Positions 23,298 through 38,034 of a DNA stretch of 64,000 nucleotides are shown piece after piece. The translations under genes and the position numbers were made by a program. The first letter of the stretch is position 1. Every line of letters starts with the position of its first letter. The notes beneath the pieces are model-generated. The model ran no database searches. It worked only from the letters and a program-made list of their open reading frames with translations, and was not told where the DNA came from. Source of the DNA: Candidatus Mediterraneibacter pullicola (GTDB lineage: Bacteria; Bacillota; Clostridia; Lachnospirales; Lachnospiraceae); the NCBI GenBank assembly GCA_019117065.1, contig DXAK01000045.1, positions 98,822-162,821 on the forward strand. The letters run 5' to 3'.

Positions 23298-24047
23298 ATG
23301 GCAAGAAAGAAAATTATCGCAGGCAACTGGAAGATGAACAAGACTCCCAGCGAGGCAGTTGCTCTTGTAGAAGAATTAAAACCATTAGTAGCAAACGAGG
23401 AAGTGGATGTAGTATTCTGTGTTCCGGCGATTGACATCGTTCCGGTTGTTGAGGCTGTAAAGGGAACAAATATTCAGGTGGGCGCTGAGAACATGTATTT
23501 TGAGGAGAGCGGGGCTTATACAGGCGAGATCGCTCCGAACATGCTTGTGGATGCGGGCGTGAAATATGTTGTTCTCGGACACTCTGAGAGAAGAGATTAC
23601 TTCGGAGAGACAAACGAGGATGTAAACAAGAAAGTCCTTAAAGCGCTTGAGCATGGCATCACACCGATCATGTGCTGCGGCGAGACGCTGGAGCAGAGAG
23701 AGCAGGGCGTGACAATGGACTTTATCCGCCAGCAGGTGAAGGTAGGTCTTCAGAATGTAACAGCAGATCAGGCGAAGACAATGGTAATTGCTTACGAGCC
23801 GATCTGGGCGATCGGAACAGGAAAGACTGCTACAACAGAGCAGGCTGAAGAAGTGTGCAAGGGTATCCGTGAGTGTATCGCTGAGGTTTATGACGAGGCG
23901 ACTGCAGAAGCGATCCGTATCCAGTACGGCGGTTCCGTAAACGCAGGAAACGCAGCAGAGCTCTTCGCTCAGGCTGATATTGACGGTGGTCTGGTAGGTG
24001 GAGCTTCCTTGAAGGCTGACTTTGGAAAGATCGTAAATTATAAGTAA
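23298..24047 (+). CDS. tpiA: Triosephosphate isomerase
   Basis: [28 protein letters not shown]. Confidence 0.98.
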   Translation: MARKKIIAGNWKMNKTPSEAVALVEELKPLVANEEVDVVFCVPAIDIVPVVEAVKGTNIQVGAENMYFEESGAYTGEIAPNMLVDAGVKYVVLGHSERRDYFGETNEDVNKKVLKALEHGITPIMCCGETLEQREQGVTMDFIRQQVKVGLQNVTADQAKTMVIAYEPIWAIGTGKTATTEQAEEVCKGIRECIAEVYDEATAEAIRIQYGGSVNAGNAAELFAQADIDGGLVGGASLKADFGKIVNYK

Positions 24048-24049
24048 TC

Positions 24050-24096
24050 TTAATTGGGGACGTAGTAAAATCGGATTTCACTACGTCCCCAATTAA
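24050..24096. repeat. Perfect long palindrome (17-bp arms), terminator or REP-like element downstream of tpiA
   Basis: TTAATTGGGGACGTAGT - 13 nt - ACTACGTCCCCAATTAA; related half-site TGTCCCTAATT follows at ~24106-24116. Confidence 0.8.
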
Positions 24097-24170
24097 GTTT
24101 TACCCTGTCCCTAATTTTATCTTGTATAAATTTACTAAAAGTGAGTTTCTGAATTTGTCTGATATGACAA

Positions 24171-24199
24171 TGGACATAAAAGATGAGTTCTGATATAAT
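24171..24199 (+). promoter_or_regulatory. Promoter of licT-type antiterminator gene
   Basis: TGGACA (24171-24176) - 17 nt - TATAAT (24194-24199). Confidence 0.65.
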
Positions 24200-24212
24200 T
24201 TATACGTCAATT

Positions 24213-24273
24213 AGATTGTTACTCTTTGAGGCATTACTGATGACATGAGTCACTTATGGAGTGACGTGTTTTT
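24213..24273 (+). promoter_or_regulatory. RAT (ribonucleic antiterminator) site and overlapping terminator upstream of BglG/LicT-type gene
   Basis: AGATTGTTACT...GAGGCA resembles the RAT consensus GGATTGTTACT...GCAGGCA; followed by ACAtgaGTCACT/AGTGACgTGT hairpin and TTTTT. Confidence 0.75.
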
Positions 24274-24306
24274 GTGCCTTGAGGAGTTTTTTTATTGGAG
24301 ACAAAA

Positions 24307-25152
24307 ATGCGTGTAGTAAAGAAGCTGAACAATAATTTTGCAATCTGCGTTGACGGAGAGGGGAAAGAGCTGATCGCGGCAGGAAAAGGGATCGGCTTCC
24401 CAAAAACTCCTTATGAATTAGAGGACTTGAACCTGATTACGCGGACATTTTACGATATCGATCAGAAATATACCGGGCTGTTCAACGAACTGCCGGAGAC
24501 GGTTATTCATTTCACTGCGAAGCTGATAGACATTGCCCGTGATGAGCTGAAATATGAGCTGAATCCAAACGTAGTTCTTACTATGTCAGATCATATTAAC
24601 TTCTGTATCCAGAGAGCGAAGGAGGACATTTATGTGCAGATGCCACTGATCTATGAGGTGGAGCAGACGTTTCCAGCAGAAGCGAAGATCGGGAAATATG
24701 CCGTAAAGCAGATCGAGCGCCGCTTTCATGTCAGGCTCAATCAGAATGAGGCCTCGGGTATTGCAATGAATCTGGTAAATGCGAGGTATAATGCGAAAAG
24801 CGGGACTGATGTGACAGAGGAGCTACAGCGGCGGTATGACGACATTCTGGAAGATACGATCAGTATTGTGGAGGACGAGACAGGGATTATGATTGAGAGA
24901 GATTCTTTCAATTTTGCCCGGTATTCTTCCCATCTCATGTACTTGCTTAACCGGATCGCGGGCAACCGTACGCTGGATTCTGACAACGGGATCATGTATC
25001 AGTCTATGAGGAAAGAATTTCCCGAGATTGCGGCATGCGTGGATCTGATTGACAGGTATTTCCGTAGAAAGCTAAAAATTGATCTCTCAAAAGAGGAAAA
25101 ATTATATTTAATCCTGCATATCAACCGAATATGCACAAGAGAAGGATTGTAA
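24307..25152 (+). CDS. licT: BglG/LicT family transcription antiterminator (two PRDs)
   Basis: MRVVKKLNNNFAICVDGEGKELIAAGKGIGF CAT domain; two PRD regions. Start may be TTG 24295 or ATG 24307. Confidence 0.92.
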   Translation: MRVVKKLNNNFAICVDGEGKELIAAGKGIGFPKTPYELEDLNLITRTFYDIDQKYTGLFNELPETVIHFTAKLIDIARDELKYELNPNVVLTMSDHINFCIQRAKEDIYVQMPLIYEVEQTFPAEAKIGKYAVKQIERRFHVRLNQNEASGIAMNLVNARYNAKSGTDVTEELQRRYDDILEDTISIVEDETGIMIERDSFNFARYSSHLMYLLNRIAGNRTLDSDNGIMYQSMRKEFPEIAACVDLIDRYFRRKLKIDLSKEEKLYLILHINRICTREGL

Positions 25153-25331
25153 CCAAACGGGCATTACCTTCCATGGCAGAATACTTGCGCGCAGCGCAGG
25201 TCTGTTGTGGGAGGTTTTTCCATTTCCGGGGATAAGCGCGCAGGAACCGGGATATATAAAGCGCCGCAGGATACGGGCGCACGATTATAGTCACATTGGA
25301 AAACAAAGAAAAAGAATAGGAGGAAGAGAGA

Positions 25332-29499
<4,168 letters not shown>

Positions 29500-29617
29500 G
29501 CCGCAAAGATCCCGAACTGACAAGTAAGGTTTGCTCTGTCTTGCAAAATCTCCTAAAAGCGGGTACAATAAATAGCGGAATAAAAACCATAAATGTACAG
29601 TTAAAGGAGATATGGAA

Positions 29618-31156
29618 ATGAGTAAGAAACCAACCGTATTGATGATATTAGACGGCTATGGCTTGAGAAGTGATAAGAAAGGGAATGCTGTGGCCGAGGG
29701 AAAGACTCCGGTAATGGATAAACTGATGGTTGAATGCCCGTTCGTAAAAGGAAATGCCAGCGGAATGGCGGTAGGTCTTCCAGAGGGGCAGATGGGAAAC
29801 TCCGAGGTCGGACATCTGAACATGGGCGCAGGCCGTATCGTATATCAGGATCTGACAAAGATTACGAAAGCCATTCAGGACGGAGATTTTTTTGAGAACA
29901 AGGCGCTCCTTGCAGCTTGCGAGAATGTAAAGGCGAACGATTCTTCCCTGCATATGATGGGACTGGTATCTGACGGCGGTGTGCACAGCCACAACACACA
30001 TATTTACGGGCTGCTTGAGCTGGCGAAGAGACAGGGGCTTGAGAAAGTCTATGTTCACTGTTTCCTTGACGGACGTGATACACCTCCGGCATCCGGAAAA
30101 GAGTATGTGGAAGAACTGGAAGCAAAGATGAAAGAGATCGGTGTCGGTCAAGTCGCGACAGTGGCAGGACGCTACTATGCGATGGACAGAGATAACCGTT
30201 GGGACCGTGTAGAGAGAGCTTATAAAGCTCTTGTAAAGGGTAAAGGTGTGGAGGCGGATTCTGCAACGGCAGGGATTCAGACTTCTTATGACAAAGAAGT
30301 CACGGATGAGTTCGTAGAGCCTATGATCGTGATGAAGGACGGCGCTCCGACAGCTACAATAAAGGATGGAGACTCCATTATCTTCTTTAACTTCCGTCCG
30401 GACCGCGCAAGAGAGATCACAAGAACATTCTGCGATGATGAGTTCACAGGGTTTGACAGAGGCGAAAGAGTAAAGACAACCTATGTATGCTTCACGGAGT
30501 ATGATGTTACAATACCGAATAAGCAGGTTGCGTTTGTAAAAGAAGAAATCACCAATACGTTTGGGGAGTTCCTTGCAGCGAACGGACTGAAGCAGGCACG
30601 CATCGCAGAGACTGAGAAGTACGCTCATGTGACTTTCTTTTTCAATGGCGGTGTGGAAGAGCCAAACCCGGGAGAGGACAGGATCCTTGTGAAATCCCCG
30701 AAGGTTGCCACATATGACTTAAAGCCGGAGATGAGTGCGTACGAGGTGTGCGATAAGCTGGTTGAGGCGATCAAGTCAGGCAAGTACGATGTGATTATCA
30801 TCAACTTCGCGAACCCGGATATGGTCGGACATACCGGTGTGGAGAACGCCGCGATCAAAGCTATCGAGGTGGTTGACGAGTGCGTAGGAAAAGCAGTTGA
30901 TGCCATCAAAGAGGTGGACGGTCAGATGTTTATCTGTGCGGATCATGGAAACGCAGAGCAGCTTATTGACGAGGAGACAGGCGAGCCGTTCACGGCGCAC
31001 ACGACAAACCCTGTTCCGTTTATTCTTGTAAACGCAGATCCGTCCTATAAACTCAGAGAGGGCGGGTGCCTTGCGGATATCGCCCCAACACTGATCGAGA
31101 TGATGGGAATGGAGCAGCCAAAAGAAATGAGTGGGAAATCCCTGATCATAAAGTAA
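29618..31156 (+). CDS. gpmI: 2,3-bisphosphoglycerate-independent phosphoglycerate mutase
   Basis: [54 protein letters not shown]. Confidence 0.98.
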   Translation: MSKKPTVLMILDGYGLRSDKKGNAVAEGKTPVMDKLMVECPFVKGNASGMAVGLPEGQMGNSEVGHLNMGAGRIVYQDLTKITKAIQDGDFFENKALLAACENVKANDSSLHMMGLVSDGGVHSHNTHIYGLLELAKRQGLEKVYVHCFLDGRDTPPASGKEYVEELEAKMKEIGVGQVATVAGRYYAMDRDNRWDRVERAYKALVKGKGVEADSATAGIQTSYDKEVTDEFVEPMIVMKDGAPTATIKDGDSIIFFNFRPDRAREITRTFCDDEFTGFDRGERVKTTYVCFTEYDVTIPNKQVAFVKEEITNTFGEFLAANGLKQARIAETEKYAHVTFFFNGGVEEPNPGEDRILVKSPKVATYDLKPEMSAYEVCDKLVEAIKSGKYDVIIINFANPDMVGHTGVENAAIKAIEVVDECVGKAVDAIKEVDGQMFICADHGNAEQLIDEETGEPFTAHTTNPVPFILVNADPSYKLREGGCLADIAPTLIEMMGMEQPKEMSGKSLIIK

Positions 31157-31193
31157 GGGTTAAATCGTTCCTGACAGAATAACGATTTTATTG

Positions 31194-31220
31194 CAGAGGC
31201 ACGGGGATACCGCGCCTCTG
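31194..31220 (+). terminator. Hairpin after gpmI, probable terminator
   Basis: CAGAGGC...GCCTCTG with inner CGG/CCG, followed by T-rich TCTCTATTCT. Confidence 0.55.
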
Positions 31221-31284
31221 TCTCTATTCTGTGACGGGGGCATGGTGAAAATGGAAATTGCCAGAAAAAGAAGAGGAGAAAAAG

Positions 31285-31788
31285 ATGCGCGAAAAACTGA
31301 CAAAGAGTGACGTGGAAAAGATTCAGGCGGAGATCGAACATCGGAAGCTGGTGGAGAGGAAGGAATTGATCGAAGCGGTGAAAGAAGCCCGTTCTCACGG
31401 TGACCTAAGCGAGAATTTTGAATACCATGCTGCAAAAAAGGAAAAGAATCGCAACGAAAGCCGTATCCGGTATTTAGAAAGGATGCTCAAGACAGCGGTT
31501 ATTGTGGAGGATCACTCTGCGGTGGATGAAGTCGGGCTGAATAATACAGTGGAGATCTATTGTGAGGACGACGATGAGGTGGAGATATACCGCATTGTCA
31601 CATCTGTCAGGGGCAGCTCACTCAATGGTTTGGTGAGCATTGAATCGCCAATTGGGAAAGCACTTCTTGGACATAAGGAAGGCGACCGGGTTTACGTAAA
31701 GGTGAATGATGATTTTGGATATTATGTGGTGATACGAAAGGTAATAAAGACCCAGAGTGAAGATGAAGATCATATCCGCAGTTTCTGA
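31285..31788 (+). CDS. greA: GreA/GreB family transcription elongation factor
   Basis: LTKSDVEKIQAEIEHRKLVERKELIEAVKEARSHGDLSENFEYHAAKKEKNRNESRIRYLERML. Confidence 0.92.
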   Translation: MREKLTKSDVEKIQAEIEHRKLVERKELIEAVKEARSHGDLSENFEYHAAKKEKNRNESRIRYLERMLKTAVIVEDHSAVDEVGLNNTVEIYCEDDDEVEIYRIVTSVRGSSLNGLVSIESPIGKALLGHKEGDRVYVKVNDDFGYYVVIRKVIKTQSEDEDHIRSF

Positions 31789-31837
31789 AATAATTCTTCA
31801 GTTAAAAAATGGTTAAAAAGAGATCAGGAGGAAATCT

Positions 31838-32503
31838 ATGAAAACAGATACCGTATTATTTGATTTAGACGGCACGATCACGGACTCCGCACCGGGGATT
31901 ATAAATAGTATCCGTTATTCTCTTGAGAAGCATGGAATCGCCGTGCTAGATGAACAGGAATTACGCAAGTTTGTAGGACCACCTCTACAGCAGCAGTTTC
32001 AGAAAGTATTCGGGGTGATGGAGAAAGAAGCGAGGCAAATGATGGATTCATACCGGGAGTATTATGGTACAAAAGGCATGTATGAGAACCGGGTATATGA
32101 GGGAGTTCCAAGGATGCTCTCCCGGCTTCAAAGCGCCGGGATCAGGATTCTGATGGCGACATCTAAACCGGAAAAATACGCCCGCATGATAGCGGAACAT
32201 TTTGGATTTACAAAATATTTTGAATATATCGGCGGTGCGTGCATGGACGGGACAAGAACGATGAAATACGATGTCATTGAATATGTTTTGGACGTTTGTA
32301 AGGTTACGGACAGAGAGCGCGTGGTTATGGTAGGAGACCGCTGCCATGATATGATTGGAGCCCAGCAGGCGGGGCTCCACAGGCTCGGTGTCCTCTACGG
32401 ATATGGATCACAGGAAGAACTGGAGCAAAGCGGGGCGGAATCATTGGCAAAGACTCCGCAGAATGTGGCGGAGTATATCCTTCTTACACCGCTAAATGTA
32501 TAA
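31838..32503 (+). CDS. HAD hydrolase, phosphoglycolate phosphatase-like
   Basis: TVLFDLDGTITDSAPGIINSIRYSL; VMVGDRCHDMIGAQQAGL. Confidence 0.88.
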   Translation: MKTDTVLFDLDGTITDSAPGIINSIRYSLEKHGIAVLDEQELRKFVGPPLQQQFQKVFGVMEKEARQMMDSYREYYGTKGMYENRVYEGVPRMLSRLQSAGIRILMATSKPEKYARMIAEHFGFTKYFEYIGGACMDGTRTMKYDVIEYVLDVCKVTDRERVVMVGDRCHDMIGAQQAGLHRLGVLYGYGSQEELEQSGAESLAKTPQNVAEYILLTPLNV

Positions 32504-32628
32504 AGATATTGCATCCGCAATCTGTACTACGGATACATGGGGGATTTCGTTGTGGCGGGCATGGTTTATGCCCGCCAAACACTTCTCTAATTCCGCCGCC
32601 GTTTTCAGCCTTTCCTCTGTATCCGTTT

Positions 32629-35600
32629 TTATCCATTTTCCGCTTCAAGATTTTTAAAGGCCGTGGAAAGCATAAGTTTGATCCTGTTTAACTGGTTCAC
32701 TTCACTTGCGCCCGGGTCAAAGTCAATGGCAACCACATTGGAATGGGGATGGAGCCTTCTCAGCTCCTTGATAACACCCTTTCCTACCACGTGGTTCGGC
32801 AGGCAGGCGAAGGGCTGTGTACATACGATATTTCCTGCTCCGCTGTGGATAAGCTCCAGCATCTCACCCGTTAAGAACCATCCCTCGCCGGTCTGGTTTC
32901 CGATGGATACAATCTCGGACGCCATCTTTGCCAGATCTTTGATATGTGCCGGCGGATCAAAATGCTTACTCTCGGCAAATGCTTTTGTCGCTGGGGAGCG
33001 CAGCCACTCGACCGCCCGTATTCCAAGGTTTCCAATCAGCGCTTTTGATTTCTTGAAGCCAAGGTGCGATACTTTGAAGTTTTGGTTGTAGAAGCAGTAC
33101 TGCATGAAGTCGATCAGATCGGGCACGACTGCCTCGGCGCCTTCTGCTTCAAGAAGATCTACCAAGTGGTTGTTTGCCGCTGGGAGGAATTTTACAAGAA
33201 TTTCCCCGACGACTCCGACTCTTGGCTTCTTGATATCCAATGTCTCGATGTTGTCAAAATCATGAATAATATCCCGGCAGAGTTTTTTAAATTTTCTGCG
33301 GGAAGGGTACCCTTCTGATACAAATTTCTGGCATACGCTGACCCATTTCCTGTGCATTGCGTTTGTCGTGCCCGGTACGGCTTCGTATGGGCGCATCCGA
33401 TAGACGCACTTCATGAAGATGTCACCGAATACTGCCGCATATGCGATACGCACGGCAAGGGGAAGCGTGATCTTAAATCCCGGGTTGGCTTCCAGACCAC
33501 TTAAATTGATGGAGATGACTGGGATATGTTCATATCCTGCCTTCTTTAACGCGCGGCGGATGAAACCGATATAGTTGGATGCACGGCATCCACCACCTGT
33601 CTGGCTAATGATTACTGCCAGATGGTCTGTGTCATACTGTCCAGACAGAATGGCGTCCATGATCTGTCCGACCACGATAAGAGACGGATAACATGCGTCG
33701 TTATTCACATATTTTAATCCCATATCCACCGCCTGACGGTTGTCGTTGGGCAGGACTTCAATTTTGTAGCCTGCCGCTCTGAATGCGGGCTCTAAAAGCT
33801 CGAAGTGGATGGGCGACATTTGCGGGCAGAGGATAGTGTGGGTCTTGCGCATCTCTTTTGTAAATGGCACCTTCTCGATCAATGCCGGATGGATATTGCG
33901 CTCGGTCTTGTGCTGTTCGCGCACACGGATTGCCGCTAACAGGGAACGCACGCGGATACGCGCCGCCCCTAAGTTGTTGACCTCGTCAATCTTTAAGGTG
34001 GTGTAGATCTTATCTGAGTCTGTCAGGATCTCTGCCACCTGATCTGTGGTGACCGCATCCAGACCACATCCGAAGGAATTGAGCTGGATGAGATCTAAGT
34101 TCTCCGTTGTTTTAACATAGTTTGCCGCGGCGTACAGACGGGAGTGGTACATCCACTGATCCATAACGTTTAGAGGACGTTCTACCTGATGCAGATGGGA
34201 GACAGAGTCCTCCGTAAGCACGGCGATATTATAGGAGTTAATCATCTCCGGCAGCCCATGGTGGACCTCCGGATCGATATGGTAAGGACGTCCTGCCAGC
34301 ACGATGCCACGATTCCCTGTTTCATTTAAGAATTTAATCGTCTCCTCGCCCTTGCGGCGCATGTCCTCACGGCATGCGGCAAGCTCATTCCATGCATCAT
34401 GGACGGCAGACTTGATCTCGTGCTCTGGTATGGAGAACTTTGCACCCAGTTCATCGATCAGGCGATAGGAGATCGTCTCCTCGCTCTGGAGAGAGAGGAA
34501 TGGATGGATAAAGTCTACTTCCCCATGCACGATGGAGTCCATGTTGTTTTTGATGTTCTCCGGGTAGGAGGTGACGATGGGACAGTTGTAGTGGTTGTTC
34601 GCATCCTCAAATTCGTTCCGCTCATAAGGAACGGACGGATAGAAGATGTGCTTAACTCCTTTGTTGATCAGCCACTGTACGTGCCCGTGAGCTAACTTTG
34701 CCGGATAGCACTCGGATTCACTAGGGATGGACTCGATGCCAAGCTCATAGATTTTTCTTGTAGAAGCAGGGGAGAGTACTACACGGAATCCAAGCTTCGT
34801 GAAAAATGTAAACCAGAATGGATAATTCTCGTACATATTTAGCACTCTCGGGATGCCAATGGCGCCTCTCTTTGCATCTGCTTCCTCAAGCGGTTCATAG
34901 TCAAAGTAGCGGTGGAACTTATAGTCAAATAGATTCGGTATAGTGTTTTCTGACTTCTCTTTTCCAAGACCGCGTTCGCAGCGGTTTCCCGTGATGAACC
35001 TGCGCCCGCCGCTGAAATGATTGATAGTCAGACGACATGTGTTTGTGCATTTTCGGCATTTCGTCATTGTTGTGGAGTATTCCAGCGACTCAATATCTTC
35101 AATAGATAGCATGGTAGTGCCTTCGCATTCAGTGTAGCGCTCCCTGGCAATCAGCGCCGCGCCGAACGCTCCCATAATTCCGGCGATGTCTGGACGTATT
35201 GCTTCACAGTCCGCAATTTTTTCAAAACTTCTTAAGACTGCGTTGTTGTAGAATGTTCCACCCTGAACAACGATGTGGTTTCCGAGCTCAGAGGCGCTGG
35301 ATACTTTAATAACCTTAAACAGTGCGTTTTTGATAACGGAGTACGCCAGCCCTGCAGAAATATCTGCCACAGCTGCCCCCTCCTTCTGTGCCTGCTTAAC
35401 CTTAGAATTCATAAATACCGTGCAGCGTGTGCCAAGATCAATAGGATTCTGTGCGTAGAGCGCCTCGTGAGCAAAATCTTCGACGGTATAGTTCAGTGAC
35501 TTTGCAAATGTTTCGATGAAAGAACCGCACCCGGAGGAACATGCCTCATTAAGCTGTACACTGTCCACAGTCTGATTCTTGATCTTGATACATTTCATAT

Positions 35601-36879
35601 CTTGTCCGCCGATATCAAGGATGCAGTCTACATCCGGCTCAAAGAACGCCGCAGCATAGTAGTGGGCGACAGTTTCCACCTCACCCTCGTCGAGCATGAG
35701 TGCTGCCTTAATCAGTGCCTCTCCGTACCCGGTCGAGCATGAGTGAACGATTTCCACATCCTCTGGAAGCTGGCTGTAGATGTCTTTGATGGCGGAAATA
35801 GTAGTTCCAAGCGGATCTCCTTCATTATTATGGTAGAAGGAGTATAAAAGTGTTCCGTCCTCGCCCACAAGCGCAGCCTTTGTAGTTGTGGATCCGGCAT
35901 CGATACCAAGGAAAGCTTTTCCCTTATAGGTAGCCAGATCTTTGACTGGTACCTGATGCTTCGCGTGACGGGCAGTGAATTCTTCAAATTCTGCCGTGGT
36001 GGCGAATAAGGGTTCCAGACGCTCTACTTCGATTTCCATCTGGATTCGTTTCTCCAGACGATTCTGAAGTTCTCTAAGTGCTATCGGAGTATCCTTTTTT
36101 GAATTTAGGGCAGAACCGATGGCTGCAAAAAGGTGAGAATGGTTCGGCGCAATGATATGTTCATCATCCAGTTTGAGCGTGCGGATAAATGCCTCTCTAA
36201 GCTCGGAGAGGAAGTGAAGAGGTCCGCCCAGAAACGCTACGTGCCCTCGGATCGGTTTCCCGCAGGCAAGACCACTGATCGTCTGGTTGACAACCGCCTG
36301 AAAAATAGATGCGGCAAGATCTTCCTTGGATGCGCCCTCGTTGATGAGCGGCTGTATATCCGATTTTGCAAACACGCCGCAGCGGGCAGCAATAGAATAG
36401 AGCGCCTGATAATTTTTGGCGTACTCGTTCAGACCGGATGCGTCTGTCTGTAAAAGAGAAGCCATCTGGTCGATAAAAGAACCTGTACCTCCGGCACAGA
36501 CCCCGTTCATTCGCTGTTCTACATTTCCTCCTTCAAAATAAATGATCTTGGCGTCCTCGCCGCCCAACTCGATAGCAACGTCTGTCTGCGGCGCGTAGTC
36601 CTGAAGCGCTGTGGACACCGCGATGACTTCCTGAACAAAAGGTACGCCCAGATGTTTCGCCAGTGTCAGCCCACCGCTTCCGGTGATGACCGGAGAGACT
36701 TGGACGGGTCCTAGTTTATACAGTGCGCGTCCTAAAAGATCAGATAATGTTTCTTGGATATTGGCAAAGTGCCTTTCATAGTCGGAGAAGAGCACTTCAT
36801 TTACCTCATCCAGAATTGCGATTTTAACTGTGGTGGAACCGATATCGATTCCAAGAGTATGTAATTCTTTCAGATTCAT
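32629..36879 (-). CDS. 2-hydroxyacyl-CoA dehydratase activase (BadF/BadG/BcrA/BcrD ATPase, two copies) with C-terminal DUF2229-type domains, 1416 aa
   Basis: Two ASKHA ATPase modules ([33 protein letters not shown]), each with GxCAxGTGSF/SSGCGSFIE-type Cys motifs; long C-terminal DUF2229-like region. Confidence 0.93.
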   Translation of the reverse strand: MNLKELHTLGIDIGSTTVKIAILDEVNEVLFSDYERHFANIQETLSDLLGRALYKLGPVQVSPVITGSGGLTLAKHLGVPFVQEVIAVSTALQDYAPQTDVAIELGGEDAKIIYFEGGNVEQRMNGVCAGGTGSFIDQMASLLQTDASGLNEYAKNYQALYSIAARCGVFAKSDIQPLINEGASKEDLAASIFQAVVNQTISGLACGKPIRGHVAFLGGPLHFLSELREAFIRTLKLDDEHIIAPNHSHLFAAIGSALNSKKDTPIALRELQNRLEKRIQMEIEVERLEPLFATTAEFEEFTARHAKHQVPVKDLATYKGKAFLGIDAGSTTTKAALVGEDGTLLYSFYHNNEGDPLGTTISAIKDIYSQLPEDVEIVHSCSTGYGEALIKAALMLDEGEVETVAHYYAAAFFEPDVDCILDIGGQDMKCIKIKNQTVDSVQLNEACSSGCGSFIETFAKSLNYTVEDFAHEALYAQNPIDLGTRCTVFMNSKVKQAQKEGAAVADISAGLAYSVIKNALFKVIKVSSASELGNHIVVQGGTFYNNAVLRSFEKIADCEAIRPDIAGIMGAFGAALIARERYTECEGTTMLSIEDIESLEYSTTMTKCRKCTNTCRLTINHFSGGRRFITGNRCERGLGKEKSENTIPNLFDYKFHRYFDYEPLEEADAKRGAIGIPRVLNMYENYPFWFTFFTKLGFRVVLSPASTRKIYELGIESIPSESECYPAKLAHGHVQWLINKGVKHIFYPSVPYERNEFEDANNHYNCPIVTSYPENIKNNMDSIVHGEVDFIHPFLSLQSEETISYRLIDELGAKFSIPEHEIKSAVHDAWNELAACREDMRRKGEETIKFLNETGNRGIVLAGRPYHIDPEVHHGLPEMINSYNIAVLTEDSVSHLHQVERPLNVMDQWMYHSRLYAAANYVKTTENLDLIQLNSFGCGLDAVTTDQVAEILTDSDKIYTTLKIDEVNNLGAARIRVRSLLAAIRVREQHKTERNIHPALIEKVPFTKEMRKTHTILCPQMSPIHFELLEPAFRAAGYKIEVLPNDNRQAVDMGLKYVNNDACYPSLIVVGQIMDAILSGQYDTDHLAVIISQTGGGCRASNYIGFIRRALKKAGYEHIPVISINLSGLEANPGFKITLPLAVRIAYAAVFGDIFMKCVYRMRPYEAVPGTTNAMHRKWVSVCQKFVSEGYPSRRKFKKLCRDIIHDFDNIETLDIKKPRVGVVGEILVKFLPAANNHLVDLLEAEGAEAVVPDLIDFMQYCFYNQNFKVSHLGFKKSKALIGNLGIRAVEWLRSPATKAFAESKHFDPPAHIKDLAKMASEIVSIGNQTGEGWFLTGEMLELIHSGAGNIVCTQPFACLPNHVVGKGVIKELRRLHPHSNVVAIDFDPGASEVNQLNRIKLMLSTAFKNLEAENG

Positions 36880-37156
36880 TGTATGATCCCCAATCTTATG
36901 TACTAAAATTTATATGAGTTTCTTCCTATTAAATGTATTCGCATATTTTACAACAACCTACATTATACGACAGGAAAACAAAAAAGACAATTGTTATTAT
37001 TATGCGGGATTTGAAAATAATTCCGTTACTTATGGATAATTTATATAAAGATCGTGTGAAACCTGCGAAAAGGGGCAACATATATTTGACAAACAGATGG
37101 ACGTTCGTTACAATTGTATGGAAATTAAAACAATAATTTTAAGAGTAAGGAGTAAG

Positions 37157-38008
37157 ATGTATTTGAATTGGCTGGATAAATTAGAGAGAAAGATGGGACG
37201 TTTTGCCATACCAAATCTAACGGTCTATCTGCTGGCAGGATATGTGGTCGGATTTGTAGTGATGTATCTGATGCCGAGTCTTTTGGGCTGGCTTACGCTG
37301 GAACCGGCATATATCGTGCGAGGGCAAGTGTGGAGGCTTATATCATGGGTGCTGATCCCACCGACAACGCAGCCCATCAGCCTTGTCTTTCTTGTGCTTT
37401 TGTATTATTCTCTAGGGACTGCGCTTGAAAGAACATGGGGGACATTCCGTTACAATGTGTATATTTTCTCAGGGATTCTGTTTACAGTAATCGCAGTGTT
37501 TATTCTCTATGGGGTGCTGTATCTGGTATATGGTGCGGAAGCGATGCTCTCCATGATCAGCCTTGTCAGCACGAACTACATTACAATGTCCATATTCCTT
37601 GCGTTTGCCGCTATTTACCCGGATATGGAGGTGTACCTGTACTTTATTCTTCCAGTGAAGATGAAGTGGATGGCATTGGTCTATGCCGCGATGGCGCTGT
37701 ATTATTTCATCACGGGAGGACTTATCGATCGTGTTGCTATCGGCGCGTCGCTTTTAAACTTTGTGATCTTCTTCTTTTTCAATCGAAATATGAGCAGGTT
37801 TTCACCGAGAGAACGGGCGCGCAAAGCAAAGTTTAAGCAACAGTCAGCTCAGCATATGCACTATGCGGGCGGGGCGAAGCATCGGTGCGCGGTGTGCGGA
37901 AGGACGGAACTGGACGATCCTTGTTTGGAGTTCCGCTTCTGCTCGAAATGCAACGGTAACTATGAGTATTGTCAAGACCACCTGTTCACTCATGAGCATG
38001 TGAAATAA
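37157..38008 (+). CDS. Rhomboid-like multi-TM membrane protein with C-terminal Cys-rich (zinc-ribbon-like) tail
   Basis: Six or so TM helices with GQVWRLISWVL (rhomboid WR motif); no GxSG; C-terminus HRCAVCGRTELDDPCLEFRFCSKCNGNYEYCQDHLFTHEH. Confidence 0.7.
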   Translation: MYLNWLDKLERKMGRFAIPNLTVYLLAGYVVGFVVMYLMPSLLGWLTLEPAYIVRGQVWRLISWVLIPPTTQPISLVFLVLLYYSLGTALERTWGTFRYNVYIFSGILFTVIAVFILYGVLYLVYGAEAMLSMISLVSTNYITMSIFLAFAAIYPDMEVYLYFILPVKMKWMALVYAAMALYYFITGGLIDRVAIGASLLNFVIFFFFNRNMSRFSPRERARKAKFKQQSAQHMHYAGGAKHRCAVCGRTELDDPCLEFRFCSKCNGNYEYCQDHLFTHEHVK

Positions 38009-38034
38009 TTATTATAAGGAGAGAATTAATATTT

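Noticed and set aside
29648-30628. 326-aa ORF antisense to gpmI
   Set aside because: Shadow ORF of a highly biased housekeeping gene; Cys/His/Arg-rich nonsense composition.
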